NCBI GenBank assembly: GCA_001507425.1
Contig: LMAJ01000026.1
Span: forward strand, 19,757 to 83,756
DNA length: 64,000 bases
Direction of reading: 5' to 3'
From: Flavobacteriaceae bacterium CRH
GTDB taxonomy: Bacteria; Bacteroidota; Bacteroidia; Flavobacteriales; Flavobacteriaceae
Shown: piece by piece, positions 24,962 through 33,508 of the stretch
How the letters are laid out: every line of letters begins with the position of its first letter
How positions within the stretch are numbered: position 1 is the first letter of the stretch
Notes under the pieces: model-generated
What the model saw: only the letters and a program-made list of their open reading frames with translations
Told to the model about the DNA's origin: nothing
Databases searched by the model: none
Translations under genes and position numbers: made by a program

Positions 24962-27676
24962 ATGAAGAAACGAATTACTTTTCTCCTTTTTATGATAACG
25001 ACAATTTGTCTCTCACAGAGTTCTGAGAAATGGAAACAATACATAAAAAAAGAAAACGAAAGAAAATTTGAGAAATACTATTTTACATCTTTAGAAAATG
25101 CACATCATAACCAATACAAGGTTGTAAAAAAATTGGACAGTACTTTTTGTATTATTGAAAGTGAAAATTTAAAATCTAACGAGACTTTAAAAAATATCTT
25201 CCCCGTTAATAATTTATGGAAATTACCCTCAAATTTTTCAAATCATAAGGAAGAAAAGCAATATATAATAGCAACAGATACGGTCAAAGCATTACTTATT
25301 GACTTGAAATTAATGAACATTTCTAATATCAAAATAATAGATCGCCATCTTGTAATAATAAAAAGTGATTCTAAAAAAATTATTGATGAAATTATAGGTT
25401 TGAGCAGTGTCTCTTCTGTTTCGCAGGAATCGCTGCAGCCAAAAGGAGAATCTAAAATAATAGATCAAAATTTTAGCATCAATTCTATAAATAAAGCCAA
25501 TACTAATTTTCCTCTTTTAACAGGCGAAAATCAAATTGTGGGTATCAAAGATGATTTTTTTGATGTAAACGATATTGATTTATTAAATAAGCACGTTCCT
25601 TCTTCAATACAATCCTCTATTGTATCAAGTCATGCAACGGCTATGGCAACTATAGTTTCAGGGTTAGGCAATAGTTCTGCATTAGGAAAAGGAGTTGCTC
25701 CAAAAGCGAAGATCCAATCGTCTGATTTTTTTAATCTCTATCCTGATGAAATTGCAACTTTACAAGGTGTCACTACTCAAAATCATTCTTACGGTACAGT
25801 AATTGAAAATTTTTATGGCTCGCTCGCGAATGCTTATGACGATCAGTTATTCGCAAATTCAGATTTAACGCATTGTTTTTCCTCAGGTAATACTGGACTT
25901 CAGGGTTATAAATCGATTACCGGAAATTTCAAGCAATCTAAAAATAGTATTGTAATAGGTTGTATTGACCAAAACGAATTGATTATGCCATTTTCGTCAA
26001 AAGGACCCGCTTATGACGGCCGAATAAAACCGGAGTTAGTGGCTTTTAGTACACAAGGAACTTCAAATTCTACAGCAGTGGCAACAGGAATTATTACGTT
26101 GATGAAAGAGCATTATAAAACGATAAACAATAGCACCTTGACTAACGCCATGACAAAAGCAATTTTAATTAATAGTGCAAAAGATTTAGGCAGCACAGGT
26201 CCGGATTTTACTTATGGCTATGGAAATATCAATGCTGATAAAAGTTTGAAAACGATTAGCGAAAATAGAATTATATCCGGTAATCTAACATCTGGTCAGA
26301 CAAATTCACATACTATAATGCTTCCGGCAAATGCAAAAAACTTAAAAACCACATTAGTTTGGAACGATTTGCCCGCTGCAATCAACAGTAATATAAGTTT
26401 AATAAACGATTTAGACATAATCCTTATTTCGGCTGATAATACCACTTTTTTACCCTGGGTTCTTAATCCTGATATACCTCAGCAGCAAGCTGAAAGAGGA
26501 AAAGATAAAATTAATACCATTGAGCAAGTAACTATCGAAAACCCCGCATCCGGATCTTATACAATCAAAATCATTGGTTCTTACGTCTCGAATACGTCTC
26601 AGGAATACAGCATCGCTTACGAATATGAATTGGAAAATCAATTTGAATGGAATTACCCCGCTACTAATGATAATTTTCCATTTGATGGTAAAACTATTTC
26701 GCCTTTTAAATGGAATTCTTCATTTACTGGTAAAAATGGACAATTGTCTATTAGTTACAATAATGGGCAAACTTGGGAAATTATCGCAAATGGAATAAAC
26801 CTGGATAACGAACAATTTAATTATACTCCCGCAGAAAAAAAATTTTCTAAAGCAAAATTAAAAATGACCATTGATAATATTGATTATATCTCAGATAGCT
26901 TTACGATTTCTTATGATTTAAACATCAGTACAAGCCTGGTTTGTGATGGCACAACAGAAATTAACTGGGACAAACCTGCAGACGTTGCTTCCTTCAATAT
27001 TTATGAGCTAACAGGAGATCATTTCGAATTTAAAGAACAAACAACAAACGCTAATTATGTTTATACTGATGGAAAAATTCACACAGTTATTCCTGTATTT
27101 GACAATAGCGAAGGAATAAAAAGTGAGTCAACATTACAGTATGCTCAAAACTCAAATTGTTATTTTGAGTTGGCTTTGGCAGAAGTTTATGAGGAGAACA
27201 AAGTAAAAATTAATGCCAGTCTTTTCAGCTTGTACAATATTAAAAGAATTGATTTAGTAAAAATAATTAATAACGACGAAAGTGTGATTAGCTCCATAAA
27301 TGATATCAATTCAAAAACATTTTCTTTTTTAGATGAAGCTCCCATAAAAGGCAGCAATAAATACAAAATAAATATAATTTTAGAAAACAATAATGTAGTG
27401 AGTTCTTTAATTCTTGATGCTAATTATTTAGGCGAAGATTTGTTTTTTGTATACCCCACGCTATTAACCAAAAATGAAGAATTAAATATTGAAGCCAAAA
27501 AAGAAGAAAATGCTATCTTCTATTTGTACAATACTAACGGACAAAATATTATTGCTTCTCCGTTACTTTCTAAAACCAATAACATTCATCTAAAAAATAC
27601 AGCCTCAGGAATTTATATTTATAAAATAATTACAGGCTTAGGTGAAATACAAACAGGAAAAATTGCAGTTTTTTAA
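24962..27676 (+). CDS. Subtilisin-like (S8) serine protease with T9SS C-terminal sorting domain
   Basis: 904 residues. Residues 1-18 are a signal peptide. The S8 domain (about 185-440) carries Asp in IVGIKDDFFD, His in SSHATAMATIVSG and Ser in QGTSNSTAVATG; the Ser motif lacks the usual Pro. Beta-sandwich modules follow, then the last 75 residues form a type IX secretion sorting domain (FYLYNTNGQNIIASP ... SGIYIYKI ... GKIAVF). It should be exported across the outer membrane and attached or released. The ATG at 24962 gives an ordinary signal peptide. It is a single gene. Confidence 0.88.
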   Translation: MKKRITFLLFMITTICLSQSSEKWKQYIKKENERKFEKYYFTSLENAHHNQYKVVKKLDSTFCIIESENLKSNETLKNIFPVNNLWKLPSNFSNHKEEKQYIIATDTVKALLIDLKLMNISNIKIIDRHLVIIKSDSKKIIDEIIGLSSVSSVSQESLQPKGESKIIDQNFSINSINKANTNFPLLTGENQIVGIKDDFFDVNDIDLLNKHVPSSIQSSIVSSHATAMATIVSGLGNSSALGKGVAPKAKIQSSDFFNLYPDEIATLQGVTTQNHSYGTVIENFYGSLANAYDDQLFANSDLTHCFSSGNTGLQGYKSITGNFKQSKNSIVIGCIDQNELIMPFSSKGPAYDGRIKPELVAFSTQGTSNSTAVATGIITLMKEHYKTINNSTLTNAMTKAILINSAKDLGSTGPDFTYGYGNINADKSLKTISENRIISGNLTSGQTNSHTIMLPANAKNLKTTLVWNDLPAAINSNISLINDLDIILISADNTTFLPWVLNPDIPQQQAERGKDKINTIEQVTIENPASGSYTIKIIGSYVSNTSQEYSIAYEYELENQFEWNYPATNDNFPFDGKTISPFKWNSSFTGKNGQLSISYNNGQTWEIIANGINLDNEQFNYTPAEKKFSKAKLKMTIDNIDYISDSFTISYDLNISTSLVCDGTTEINWDKPADVASFNIYELTGDHFEFKEQTTNANYVYTDGKIHTVIPVFDNSEGIKSESTLQYAQNSNCYFELALAEVYEENKVKINASLFSLYNIKRIDLVKIINNDESVISSINDINSKTFSFLDEAPIKGSNKYKINIILENNNVVSSLILDANYLGEDLFFVYPTLLTKNEELNIEAKKEENAIFYLYNTNGQNIIASPLLSKTNNIHLKNTASGIYIYKIITGLGEIQTGKIAVF

Positions 27677-27945
27677 ACTTTTTATTTAAGCCTGTATTTA
27701 TATTTCATTTTATAATGAAATTATTTAATCGCACACTTCCAATTCAAAACAAGCATTCGGTTTTTGGTAGAAATCAGTTAAATACCTTTTCCGAATTTAA
27801 TCATAATTGATTATTTATAAAATTACTGTACAGGGCTACAATGAAAGGATGAAAAAGAAAATTCGATTCATAACTATTCAGTAAAATTAGATACTCCTTT
27901 TAAATTGAAAAGTGTGGATTAAAATATTTTGATGACTAAAACTTT

Positions 27946-28947
27946 TTATTTTATTTTAACCACAACTTTTACTTTCGCGCGTCCGCTTTCGACATAATTT
28001 AAAGCTTCATTTGTTTTTTCAAAAGAAAAAACTTTGTCCAGAACAGGCTTAATTATTTCTGCCTCGATAAGTTTTGTGATACTACTTAATTGTTCGCCGT
28101 CAGCTTTCATAAATAAAAAAGAATAGTCAACATTTTTCGCCTTTGCTTTTTTACGAATGCCCGAACTTAATAATGACAAAATGATCTTTACAAACCACGG
28201 TGCTTTTATTTCTGTTGCAAATGATGGTGTTGGAGGACCAGAAATAGAAATTAGTTTTCCTCCCGATTTTAATATTCGTAACGATTTTTCAAGTGTTATT
28301 TTATCCTGACTATTTAATACAACATCATAATCACTCAATTGGTTTTCAAAATCACTATTTTTATAATCAATCGTAAAATCGGCTCCAAGTTTCGCAAGCA
28401 AATCAAAACTTTTGGTACTTGCCGTTGTAGCAACCGTTGCGCCTAAATGTTTAGCAAGCTGAATTGCAATGGTACCAACACCGCCGGAACCTGCCTGAAT
28501 AAATACTTTTTGTCCTTTTTGAATTTTTGCTCTTTCAACCAAAACCTGCCAGGCAGTTAAAGCTACTAACGGAACAGATGCTGCTTCTTCCATAGAGAGG
28601 TTCTTTGGTTTCAACGCTACATCTTTTTCATCTATGGCAATAAATTCAGCAAATGTTCCTATACGATGATCTGCCGGTCTGGCATAAATTTCATCGCCAG
28701 CTTTAAACTTTTTTACATTTCTCCCAACTTTTGTAATAACTCCCGCTACATCATGTCCTAAAATCAAGGGAAGTTTATAAGGTAAAATAAGTTTAAACTC
28801 TCCTGTTTTTATTTTTGAATCCAAAAGATTGATTCCGGCCGCATAAACCTCAACCAGAACATCATTGTCTTTTACTTCCGGAAAAGGCATTTCAGTTTGT
28901 TGCAAATTTCCTTCTTTACTGTATTTATCAATTATAAATGCTTTCAT
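27946..28947 (-). CDS. Quinone oxidoreductase-like MDR family NADP-dependent oxidoreductase
   Basis: 333 residues. Medium-chain reductase features: an N-terminal GroES-like domain with LILGHDVAGVI near residue 60 and a Rossmann motif AGSGGVGTIAIQLAKHLGA near 150. It lacks the zinc-ligand Cys cluster of classical alcohol dehydrogenases, so it is a zinc-free quinone or enone reductase. It is downstream of an SDR gene (23-base gap) and of TetR in the same direction, which suggests a TetR-controlled operon that detoxifies a reactive carbonyl or quinone. Confidence 0.88.
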   Translation of the reverse strand: MKAFIIDKYSKEGNLQQTEMPFPEVKDNDVLVEVYAAGINLLDSKIKTGEFKLILPYKLPLILGHDVAGVITKVGRNVKKFKAGDEIYARPADHRIGTFAEFIAIDEKDVALKPKNLSMEEAASVPLVALTAWQVLVERAKIQKGQKVFIQAGSGGVGTIAIQLAKHLGATVATTASTKSFDLLAKLGADFTIDYKNSDFENQLSDYDVVLNSQDKITLEKSLRILKSGGKLISISGPPTPSFATEIKAPWFVKIILSLLSSGIRKKAKAKNVDYSFLFMKADGEQLSSITKLIEAEIIKPVLDKVFSFEKTNEALNYVESGRAKVKVVVKIK

Positions 28948-28970
28948 TTTATATCTTTTTAAAGTTCTGA

Positions 28971-29738
28971 TTATTGCTTAAGGCCTGCATATATCTTTTT
29001 AGGATTTACCAAATTAAAAGCCAGCTGCGGAAAAAATCTACTAACGATATATAACAATTTAGTATCTCCTGCCCGAATCGTAAATTGATCTTTTTTAATT
29101 CCTGCAACAAGGGCTTTTACCAATTTTTCGGGAGTCATTTTCTTGTCATTTCTTTTTGCTGTCATCTCTGTTGCTACAAGCGGAGGAAGCAGTTCAAAAA
29201 CTTTTACATTACTGTCTAAAATCTCTAAATTCTTTCTAAGCGTTCGGGTGTAAAAACTTAAAGCTGCTTTTGTTGCCGCATAAGTGGGCTCTTCTAATGC
29301 AGGTACCATACTCAAAATAGAAGTTGTATTTATAATGGCACTTTCTTTTCTTAATTTCAACATATCTATAAAAAGTGTATTAAGTCTTATAACACCAAAG
29401 TAATTGATATTCATTTCATAAATCGCATTCTTCAAAATTTGCTCATTTGCAATTCCGAGATTAAGTGCCGGGCTTCCAACACCTGCATTATTGTATAAAA
29501 TATCTATTCCGCCCAGAAAAACTACTTTCTCATAAAGTGCTTTTGCATCTTCAGGATTTTCAACATCACTTTTAATAGTGGTCAGTGATGGAAGTATCCT
29601 TTTTGCAGCATCTAATTTTTCTTGATTCCTTCCTGTAATAATTACCCTGGCACCTTCGGCTAAAAATTGCTTTGCTGATTCTAAACCAATACCGGAAGCT
29701 CCTCCGGTAATCAATATTGTTTTACCTTTTATGTTCAT
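28971..29738 (-). CDS. SDR family oxidoreductase (DltE-like)
   Basis: 255 residues. Classical SDR with cofactor motif T-G-G-A-S-G-I-G-L-E (residues 11-20), NNAG near 87, Ser in TTSILSM and Y-x-x-x-K in YAATKAALSF. It resembles DltE-type oxidoreductases in its length and C-terminal P-P-L-V-A-T-E-M motif. It heads a two-gene unit with the MDR oxidoreductase, and its promoter region (29739-29883) contains a palindrome matching one before tetR. Confidence 0.88.
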   Translation of the reverse strand: MNIKGKTILITGGASGIGLESAKQFLAEGARVIITGRNQEKLDAAKRILPSLTTIKSDVENPEDAKALYEKVVFLGGIDILYNNAGVGSPALNLGIANEQILKNAIYEMNINYFGVIRLNTLFIDMLKLRKESAIINTTSILSMVPALEEPTYAATKAALSFYTRTLRKNLEILDSNVKVFELLPPLVATEMTAKRNDKKMTPEKLVKALVAGIKKDQFTIRAGDTKLLYIVSRFFPQLAFNLVNPKKIYAGLKQ

Positions 29739-29824
29739 TTAAATTTTATTTAATGATTATTTTATTTTCCTCCTTATTTAGTTTTTAGTAATTCTCTATT
29801 TAATAAAATCATTATTTATTTATT

Positions 29825-29866
29825 TTAGACTTTTTAGTTTATTTTAAAATATACTTTTAAGTCTAT
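29825..29866. promoter_or_regulatory. Paired TetR operators before the SDR/MDR unit
   Basis: ATATACT-TTTA-AGTCTAT at 29849-29866 is nearly identical to the perfect palindrome at 30497-30514. A more degenerate copy, TTAGACT-TTTT-AGTTTAT, lies at 29825-29842, with its centre 24 bp away. Both sit in the gap between tetR and the SDR start, so the repressor probably controls the oxidoreductases. Confidence 0.65.
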
Positions 29867-29883
29867 TTTTAGTCAAAAAAAAA

Positions 29884-30474
29884 TCATATGATGTATTGTT
29901 CCAATTCAGACTTTAGACTTTTAACAAGTCCCTGCATAGGTTTTGCTGTATTCATAACCCTGCACATTACTATGCCGCCTTCAACTGACGCGACTAATTT
30001 AAAAGCAAAAACAGCAGGATCAAGTTTACTGGAAAACTCACCAATATTAATTCCCTCCTGAAGTAAGGCCGTTAATTCCTCCTGCCCGTTTCTAAATACT
30101 TTAGCTACTTTTTCTTTTATAAAAGGATAATTATCATCTGCTTCTACAGCAGTGTTAAAGATCGGACAGCCGCCTGAAATATAGGTTTCAATGGGATTTT
30201 TATAAAAATCCAAAAAAGCAAATACTTTCCCTTTTATTGTTTTTCCACTATAAACGGCAGTTCTGATTTTATCTGAAACCATTTTAAGCGATAATTCAAT
30301 CACTTGTTCAGATAAATCTTCTTTATTTTCAAAATGACCGTAAAGACATCCCTTTGTAAGTTTCGTAGCTTCCAGAACATCATCGATATTAACTCCCGAA
30401 ATACCTTTTTCATTATAAAGTGGCACCGCAGTTTCAAGTATAAATTGTTTTGTTCTTTCAGCTTTCGTGAGCAT
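29884..30474 (-). CDS. TetR/AcrR family transcriptional regulator
   Basis: 196 residues. The N-terminal helix-turn-helix (GVNIDDVLEATKLTKGCLYG with H-F-E-N-K-E-D) spans residues 24-52. The C-terminal part contains ISGGCPIFNTAVEADD, typical of the YxaF/LmrA-like group of TetR regulators, whose Cys can face the ligand pocket. It lies upstream of, and in the same direction as, the SDR and MDR genes, with matching palindromes before itself and before them. It likely senses an electrophile or other substrate of those enzymes; this is inferred. Confidence 0.87.
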   Translation of the reverse strand: MLTKAERTKQFILETAVPLYNEKGISGVNIDDVLEATKLTKGCLYGHFENKEDLSEQVIELSLKMVSDKIRTAVYSGKTIKGKVFAFLDFYKNPIETYISGGCPIFNTAVEADDNYPFIKEKVAKVFRNGQEELTALLQEGINIGEFSSKLDPAVFAFKLVASVEGGIVMCRVMNTAKPMQGLVKSLKSELEQYII

Positions 30475-30493
30475 TGTAAATAAAATTAGAGCA

Positions 30494-30514
30494 CAAATAT
30501 ACTAAAAAGTATAT
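30494..30514 (-). promoter_or_regulatory. tetR promoter and operator (TATATTTG overlapping ATATACT-AAAA-AGTATAT)
   Basis: A perfect 7+4+7 palindrome at 30497-30514 overlaps a minus-strand -7 box TATATTTG (30494-30501), 20 bases before the tetR start. Binding would block the promoter. An A/T palindrome (ATATTTTAAAATAT, 30511-30524) adjoins it; the same flank occurs beside the copy at 29849-29866. Confidence 0.7.
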
Positions 30515-30746
30515 TTTAAAATATAAAATCATCATTTAATTTATATTTTTTTTTAATATTTAGTTGATAAGAAATCAAAACAGTTAACAAACTACAGGCA
30601 TTTAAGAACAAGACACATACCAACATTTTTATATCCTCGCTAAACGATAGTATAGTATTAAATTTTTTTGTGTTATTAAATCTTTACCCAGAGATTCTGA
30701 CTACATATTTAGCAATTTAGGCTAATTTTTGATGAACCTCCTAATC

Positions 30747-30754
30747 TAATTTTG
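30747..30754 (+). promoter_or_regulatory. -7 box (TAATTTTG) for the MDR oxidoreductase gene
   Basis: An exact TAnnTTTG match lies about 100 bases before the start at 30857, giving a fairly long 5' leader. The 380-base gap (30475-30856) otherwise holds only the TetR operator. Confidence 0.5.
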
Positions 30755-30856
30755 TACTAGAGAAAGAGACTTGGAAAGATTCATATTAATAAATTCTATT
30801 ATCATGAAATATCCTGGTCTTTTAAGGAAAATTAAAAATTAAAAGATAAATACAAA

Positions 30857-31900
30857 ATGACACAATTTGAAAAAAAAGCCGATACGATTGAAATTCCACC
30901 AGTTATGATGGCAATTAGATTACACGAATTTGGCGGCACTGAAGTTTTACGTTACGAAGAAGCTCCCATTCCAGAACTAAAAACGGGCGAGGTCCTTATT
31001 CGCGTACATGCAATTGGAGTAAATCCTCCTGACTGGTATTTGCGCGATGGTCACAAAATGCTCCCGGCTGAGTGGAGACCGCAAGTTCCCTTCCCTATTA
31101 TTCTTGGCTCAGACGTTTCTGGAATTGTTGTGGCTGTCGCCGAAGATGTAAAAAATTTCTCTGTTGGCGATGAAGTTTTTGGAATGGTTCGTTTTCCAAG
31201 CGTTGGTGAGAGTGCTGCTTATGCACAATACGTAGCTGCTCCTGCAACAGATTTGGCTTTGAAACCAGCAGGTATTGATCATGCGCATGCCGCTGCCGCT
31301 GCAATGGCAGGATTAACGGCGTGGCAATTTCTGATAGCATTGGGACATAATCATCCAAATCCTCTTCAAGCCGAAATGCATCAGCCATTACCACTTAAGG
31401 ATAAAACGGTACTTATAAACGGAGCAGCGGGAGGTGTAGGACACTTTGCCGTACAATTAGCAAAATGGAAAGGTGCTAATGTAATAGCAGTAGCATCAAC
31501 TAGTCATGAATCGTTTTTGCGTGAGTTGGGTGCCAGTGCTTTTATCGATTATACTAAAACTCCTCCGGAAGATGTCGCTCATGATATCGATATTGTCCTT
31601 GATACTTTAGGCGGTTCAAACACAGGCCGTTTCTTACGAACACTTAAACGTGGTGGTGCTTTATTTCCTGTATTTTTAGGTTTTTCTGATCAAAAAGAAG
31701 CTGATAAATTAGGGATCACGGTGTCAATGACTCAGGTTCGTTCTAGCGGTTTACAGCTTGAAGAATTAGGAAAATTATTAGATACGGGTACAATTAAAGT
31801 TGCCATAGATAGCACATTTGCATTGGCAGATGCTAAAAGCGCACACGAAAGAGCAGCACATGGACATATTCAAGGTAAGATTGTTTTAATAGTTGAATAA
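30857..31900 (+). CDS. MDR family NADP-dependent oxidoreductase (quinone reductase-like)
   Basis: 347 residues. GroES-like N-terminal domain (PFPIILGSDVSGIVV near residue 77), then a Rossmann motif NGAAGGVGHFAVQLAKWKGA near 190. No zinc-binding Cys cluster. It differs from the MDR protein at 27946 by a short His/Pro-rich insertion (residues 165-185) before the cofactor motif. It is followed by a strong hairpin, then by an NTF2-like gene and an AraC regulator. The substrate is unknown. Confidence 0.87.
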   Translation: MTQFEKKADTIEIPPVMMAIRLHEFGGTEVLRYEEAPIPELKTGEVLIRVHAIGVNPPDWYLRDGHKMLPAEWRPQVPFPIILGSDVSGIVVAVAEDVKNFSVGDEVFGMVRFPSVGESAAYAQYVAAPATDLALKPAGIDHAHAAAAAMAGLTAWQFLIALGHNHPNPLQAEMHQPLPLKDKTVLINGAAGGVGHFAVQLAKWKGANVIAVASTSHESFLRELGASAFIDYTKTPPEDVAHDIDIVLDTLGGSNTGRFLRTLKRGGALFPVFLGFSDQKEADKLGITVSMTQVRSSGLQLEELGKLLDTGTIKVAIDSTFALADAKSAHERAAHGHIQGKIVLIVE

Positions 31901-31923
31901 GACATTACCGTAATTATAACATT

Positions 31924-31955
31924 TAGAAGCTGTCTGAAAACGGAGACAGCTTCTA
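31924..31955 (+). terminator. Terminator after the MDR oxidoreductase
   Basis: A perfect 12-bp stem (TAGAAGCTGTCT / AGACAGCTTCTA) with an 8-base loop lies 24 bases after the stop, followed by an A/T-rich stretch. Confidence 0.7.
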
Positions 31956-31986
31956 TTTAAAAAATCAATTTTAAAAAAAAGTAATC

Positions 31987-32427
31987 ATGAATATAAAAGA
32001 ATTGGAAGATAGGATTTCTATAAGAGAACTGATAGATCAAATTTCTATTTTAGGAGATCAGCGCAATGTGCACCAACAAGTTCAATTATTTTCTGAGGAT
32101 GCCATATCAGAAACTTACAGCGAAGATACGATCCTTTTAAAACTGAAAGGCCGAAAAGAAATGGAAGTGGCTTTTACAGGTTTTCTTGAAAACTTCGAAA
32201 CGGTTTACCATTTAAACGGCCAGCAGATCATAGCCATAAATGGCGACAATGCAACCGGAACTTCTTACTGTCAGGTTACACTAATAGGCAACGAGAACAG
32301 TAAAAAAATAAAAAACACTATTGGGGCAATTTACCATGATCATTTTATTCGCATTAATAACAATTGGTTAATTGCAAAGCGTATTGGACATTTTAAATGG
32401 CAGGAAAAAAGTGAAGTTAATCTATAA
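31987..32427 (+). CDS. SnoaL/NTF2-like protein
   Basis: 146 residues. The start (IRELIDQISILGDQRN) and later segments (YHLNGQQIIAINGDNATGTSYCQV, followed by H-D-H-F-I-R-I-N-N-N-W) fit the cone-shaped NTF2/SnoaL fold, used by small isomerases, dehydratases and binding proteins. The function cannot be specified. It is 49 bases before an AraC regulator and shares its direction, so it may be the regulator's partner or target. Confidence 0.75.
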   Translation: MNIKELEDRISIRELIDQISILGDQRNVHQQVQLFSEDAISETYSEDTILLKLKGRKEMEVAFTGFLENFETVYHLNGQQIIAINGDNATGTSYCQVTLIGNENSKKIKNTIGAIYHDHFIRINNNWLIAKRIGHFKWQEKSEVNL

Positions 32428-32476
32428 AAGCAGTCCTTTTTAAATTTACCATATTAATCGTATATTTACCTTTATC

Positions 32477-33382
32477 ATGAAAATCCAATTACAACCCATT
32501 GTTTACAAGAGCATTTCAGCCTACATGCGAGGCATGGGCATGTCTCGACCGCTGCATCCTTTGGTTGCTCTCGCTACCTATGACACCAATAAAGTAAGTA
32601 CTGAAAACGGCGGGCAAACTATTTTGGTCGATTTCTATAAAGTTTCGTTTAAAAAAGACTTTAAGGGTCAGGTTAAATACGGACAGGGTTCTTATGATTT
32701 TGAGGAAGGCGGCATGGCGTTTTTAGCTCCAAACCAAGTAATTACACTATCAAGTGAAGAAAGCTGTTATGAAGGTTACAACCTTTACTTTCATCCGGAC
32801 CTCATCCGTAATTATCAACTCGGAAAAAATATTAATCAATACGGCTTCTTTTCTTATGCCGTAAACGAAGCTTTGTTTCTTTCCAATAAAGAAAAAAAAG
32901 TAATTGCAGGGTTGTTTGAAAACATTGCAGCAGAGTTGGATAATAATATTGATGTATTTAGCCAGGATGTTTTGGTATCGCAGATTGAGTTATTGCTAAA
33001 TTACAGCAATCGTTTTTACAACCGACAATTCATTACCCGAAAAGCTGTTCATGACGATATTATAACGCAAATGGATGCCTATTTAGCAGGTAGGTTTGAA
33101 GATGAGTTTGGCGGAATCCCAACCGTTTTAGAAGTCTCTCAACATTTAAATGTTTCACCAAGATACCTCACAGATATGCTCAAATCCCTGACTGGGCAAA
33201 GTGCACAACAGCTCATTCATGACCGATTGGTTGAAAGAGCTAAAACGATCTTAAGCACAACCAAAATTAATATTGCCGAAGTAGCTTACCAACTTGGCTT
33301 TGAGCATCCTCAGTCTTTTAATAAATTGTTTAAGCGCTATACCGATTTATCTCCAAACGCTTTTAGAAAATCTTTTAATTGA
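32477..33382 (+). CDS. AraC family transcriptional regulator (paralogue C)
   Basis: 301 residues, the third of a closely similar set (also 20617 and 22500): H-P-L-V-A-L-A early, YGQGSYDFEEGGMAFLAPNQ, F-Y-N-R-Q-F-I-T-R-K and a C-terminal AEVAYQLGFEHPQSFNKLF. A TACCTTTA box just before the ATG resembles that of paralogue B. It probably controls the NTF2-like and MDR genes just upstream. The three paralogues beside different oxidoreductases suggest local duplication with re-use. Confidence 0.88.
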   Translation: MKIQLQPIVYKSISAYMRGMGMSRPLHPLVALATYDTNKVSTENGGQTILVDFYKVSFKKDFKGQVKYGQGSYDFEEGGMAFLAPNQVITLSSEESCYEGYNLYFHPDLIRNYQLGKNINQYGFFSYAVNEALFLSNKEKKVIAGLFENIAAELDNNIDVFSQDVLVSQIELLLNYSNRFYNRQFITRKAVHDDIITQMDAYLAGRFEDEFGGIPTVLEVSQHLNVSPRYLTDMLKSLTGQSAQQLIHDRLVERAKTILSTTKINIAEVAYQLGFEHPQSFNKLFKRYTDLSPNAFRKSFN

Positions 33383-33413
33383 TCGATTCCTATTTTAAAC
33401 ACTTTATTACTTC

Positions 33414-33439
33414 GTTCAAAATTCTATACGATTTTGAAC
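33414..33439. terminator. Weak bidirectional hairpin between AraC and mreB
   Basis: A 9-bp stem GTTCAAAAT / ATTTTGAAC with an 8-base loop lies between convergent genes. No long T tract follows, so it is a weak candidate. Confidence 0.4.
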
Positions 33440-33508
33440 TAATAAGCTGAAAAATAGGAATCAAAAAATAACATTGTTTCAATACTGCCTTATAACCATT
33501 TTAGCATT

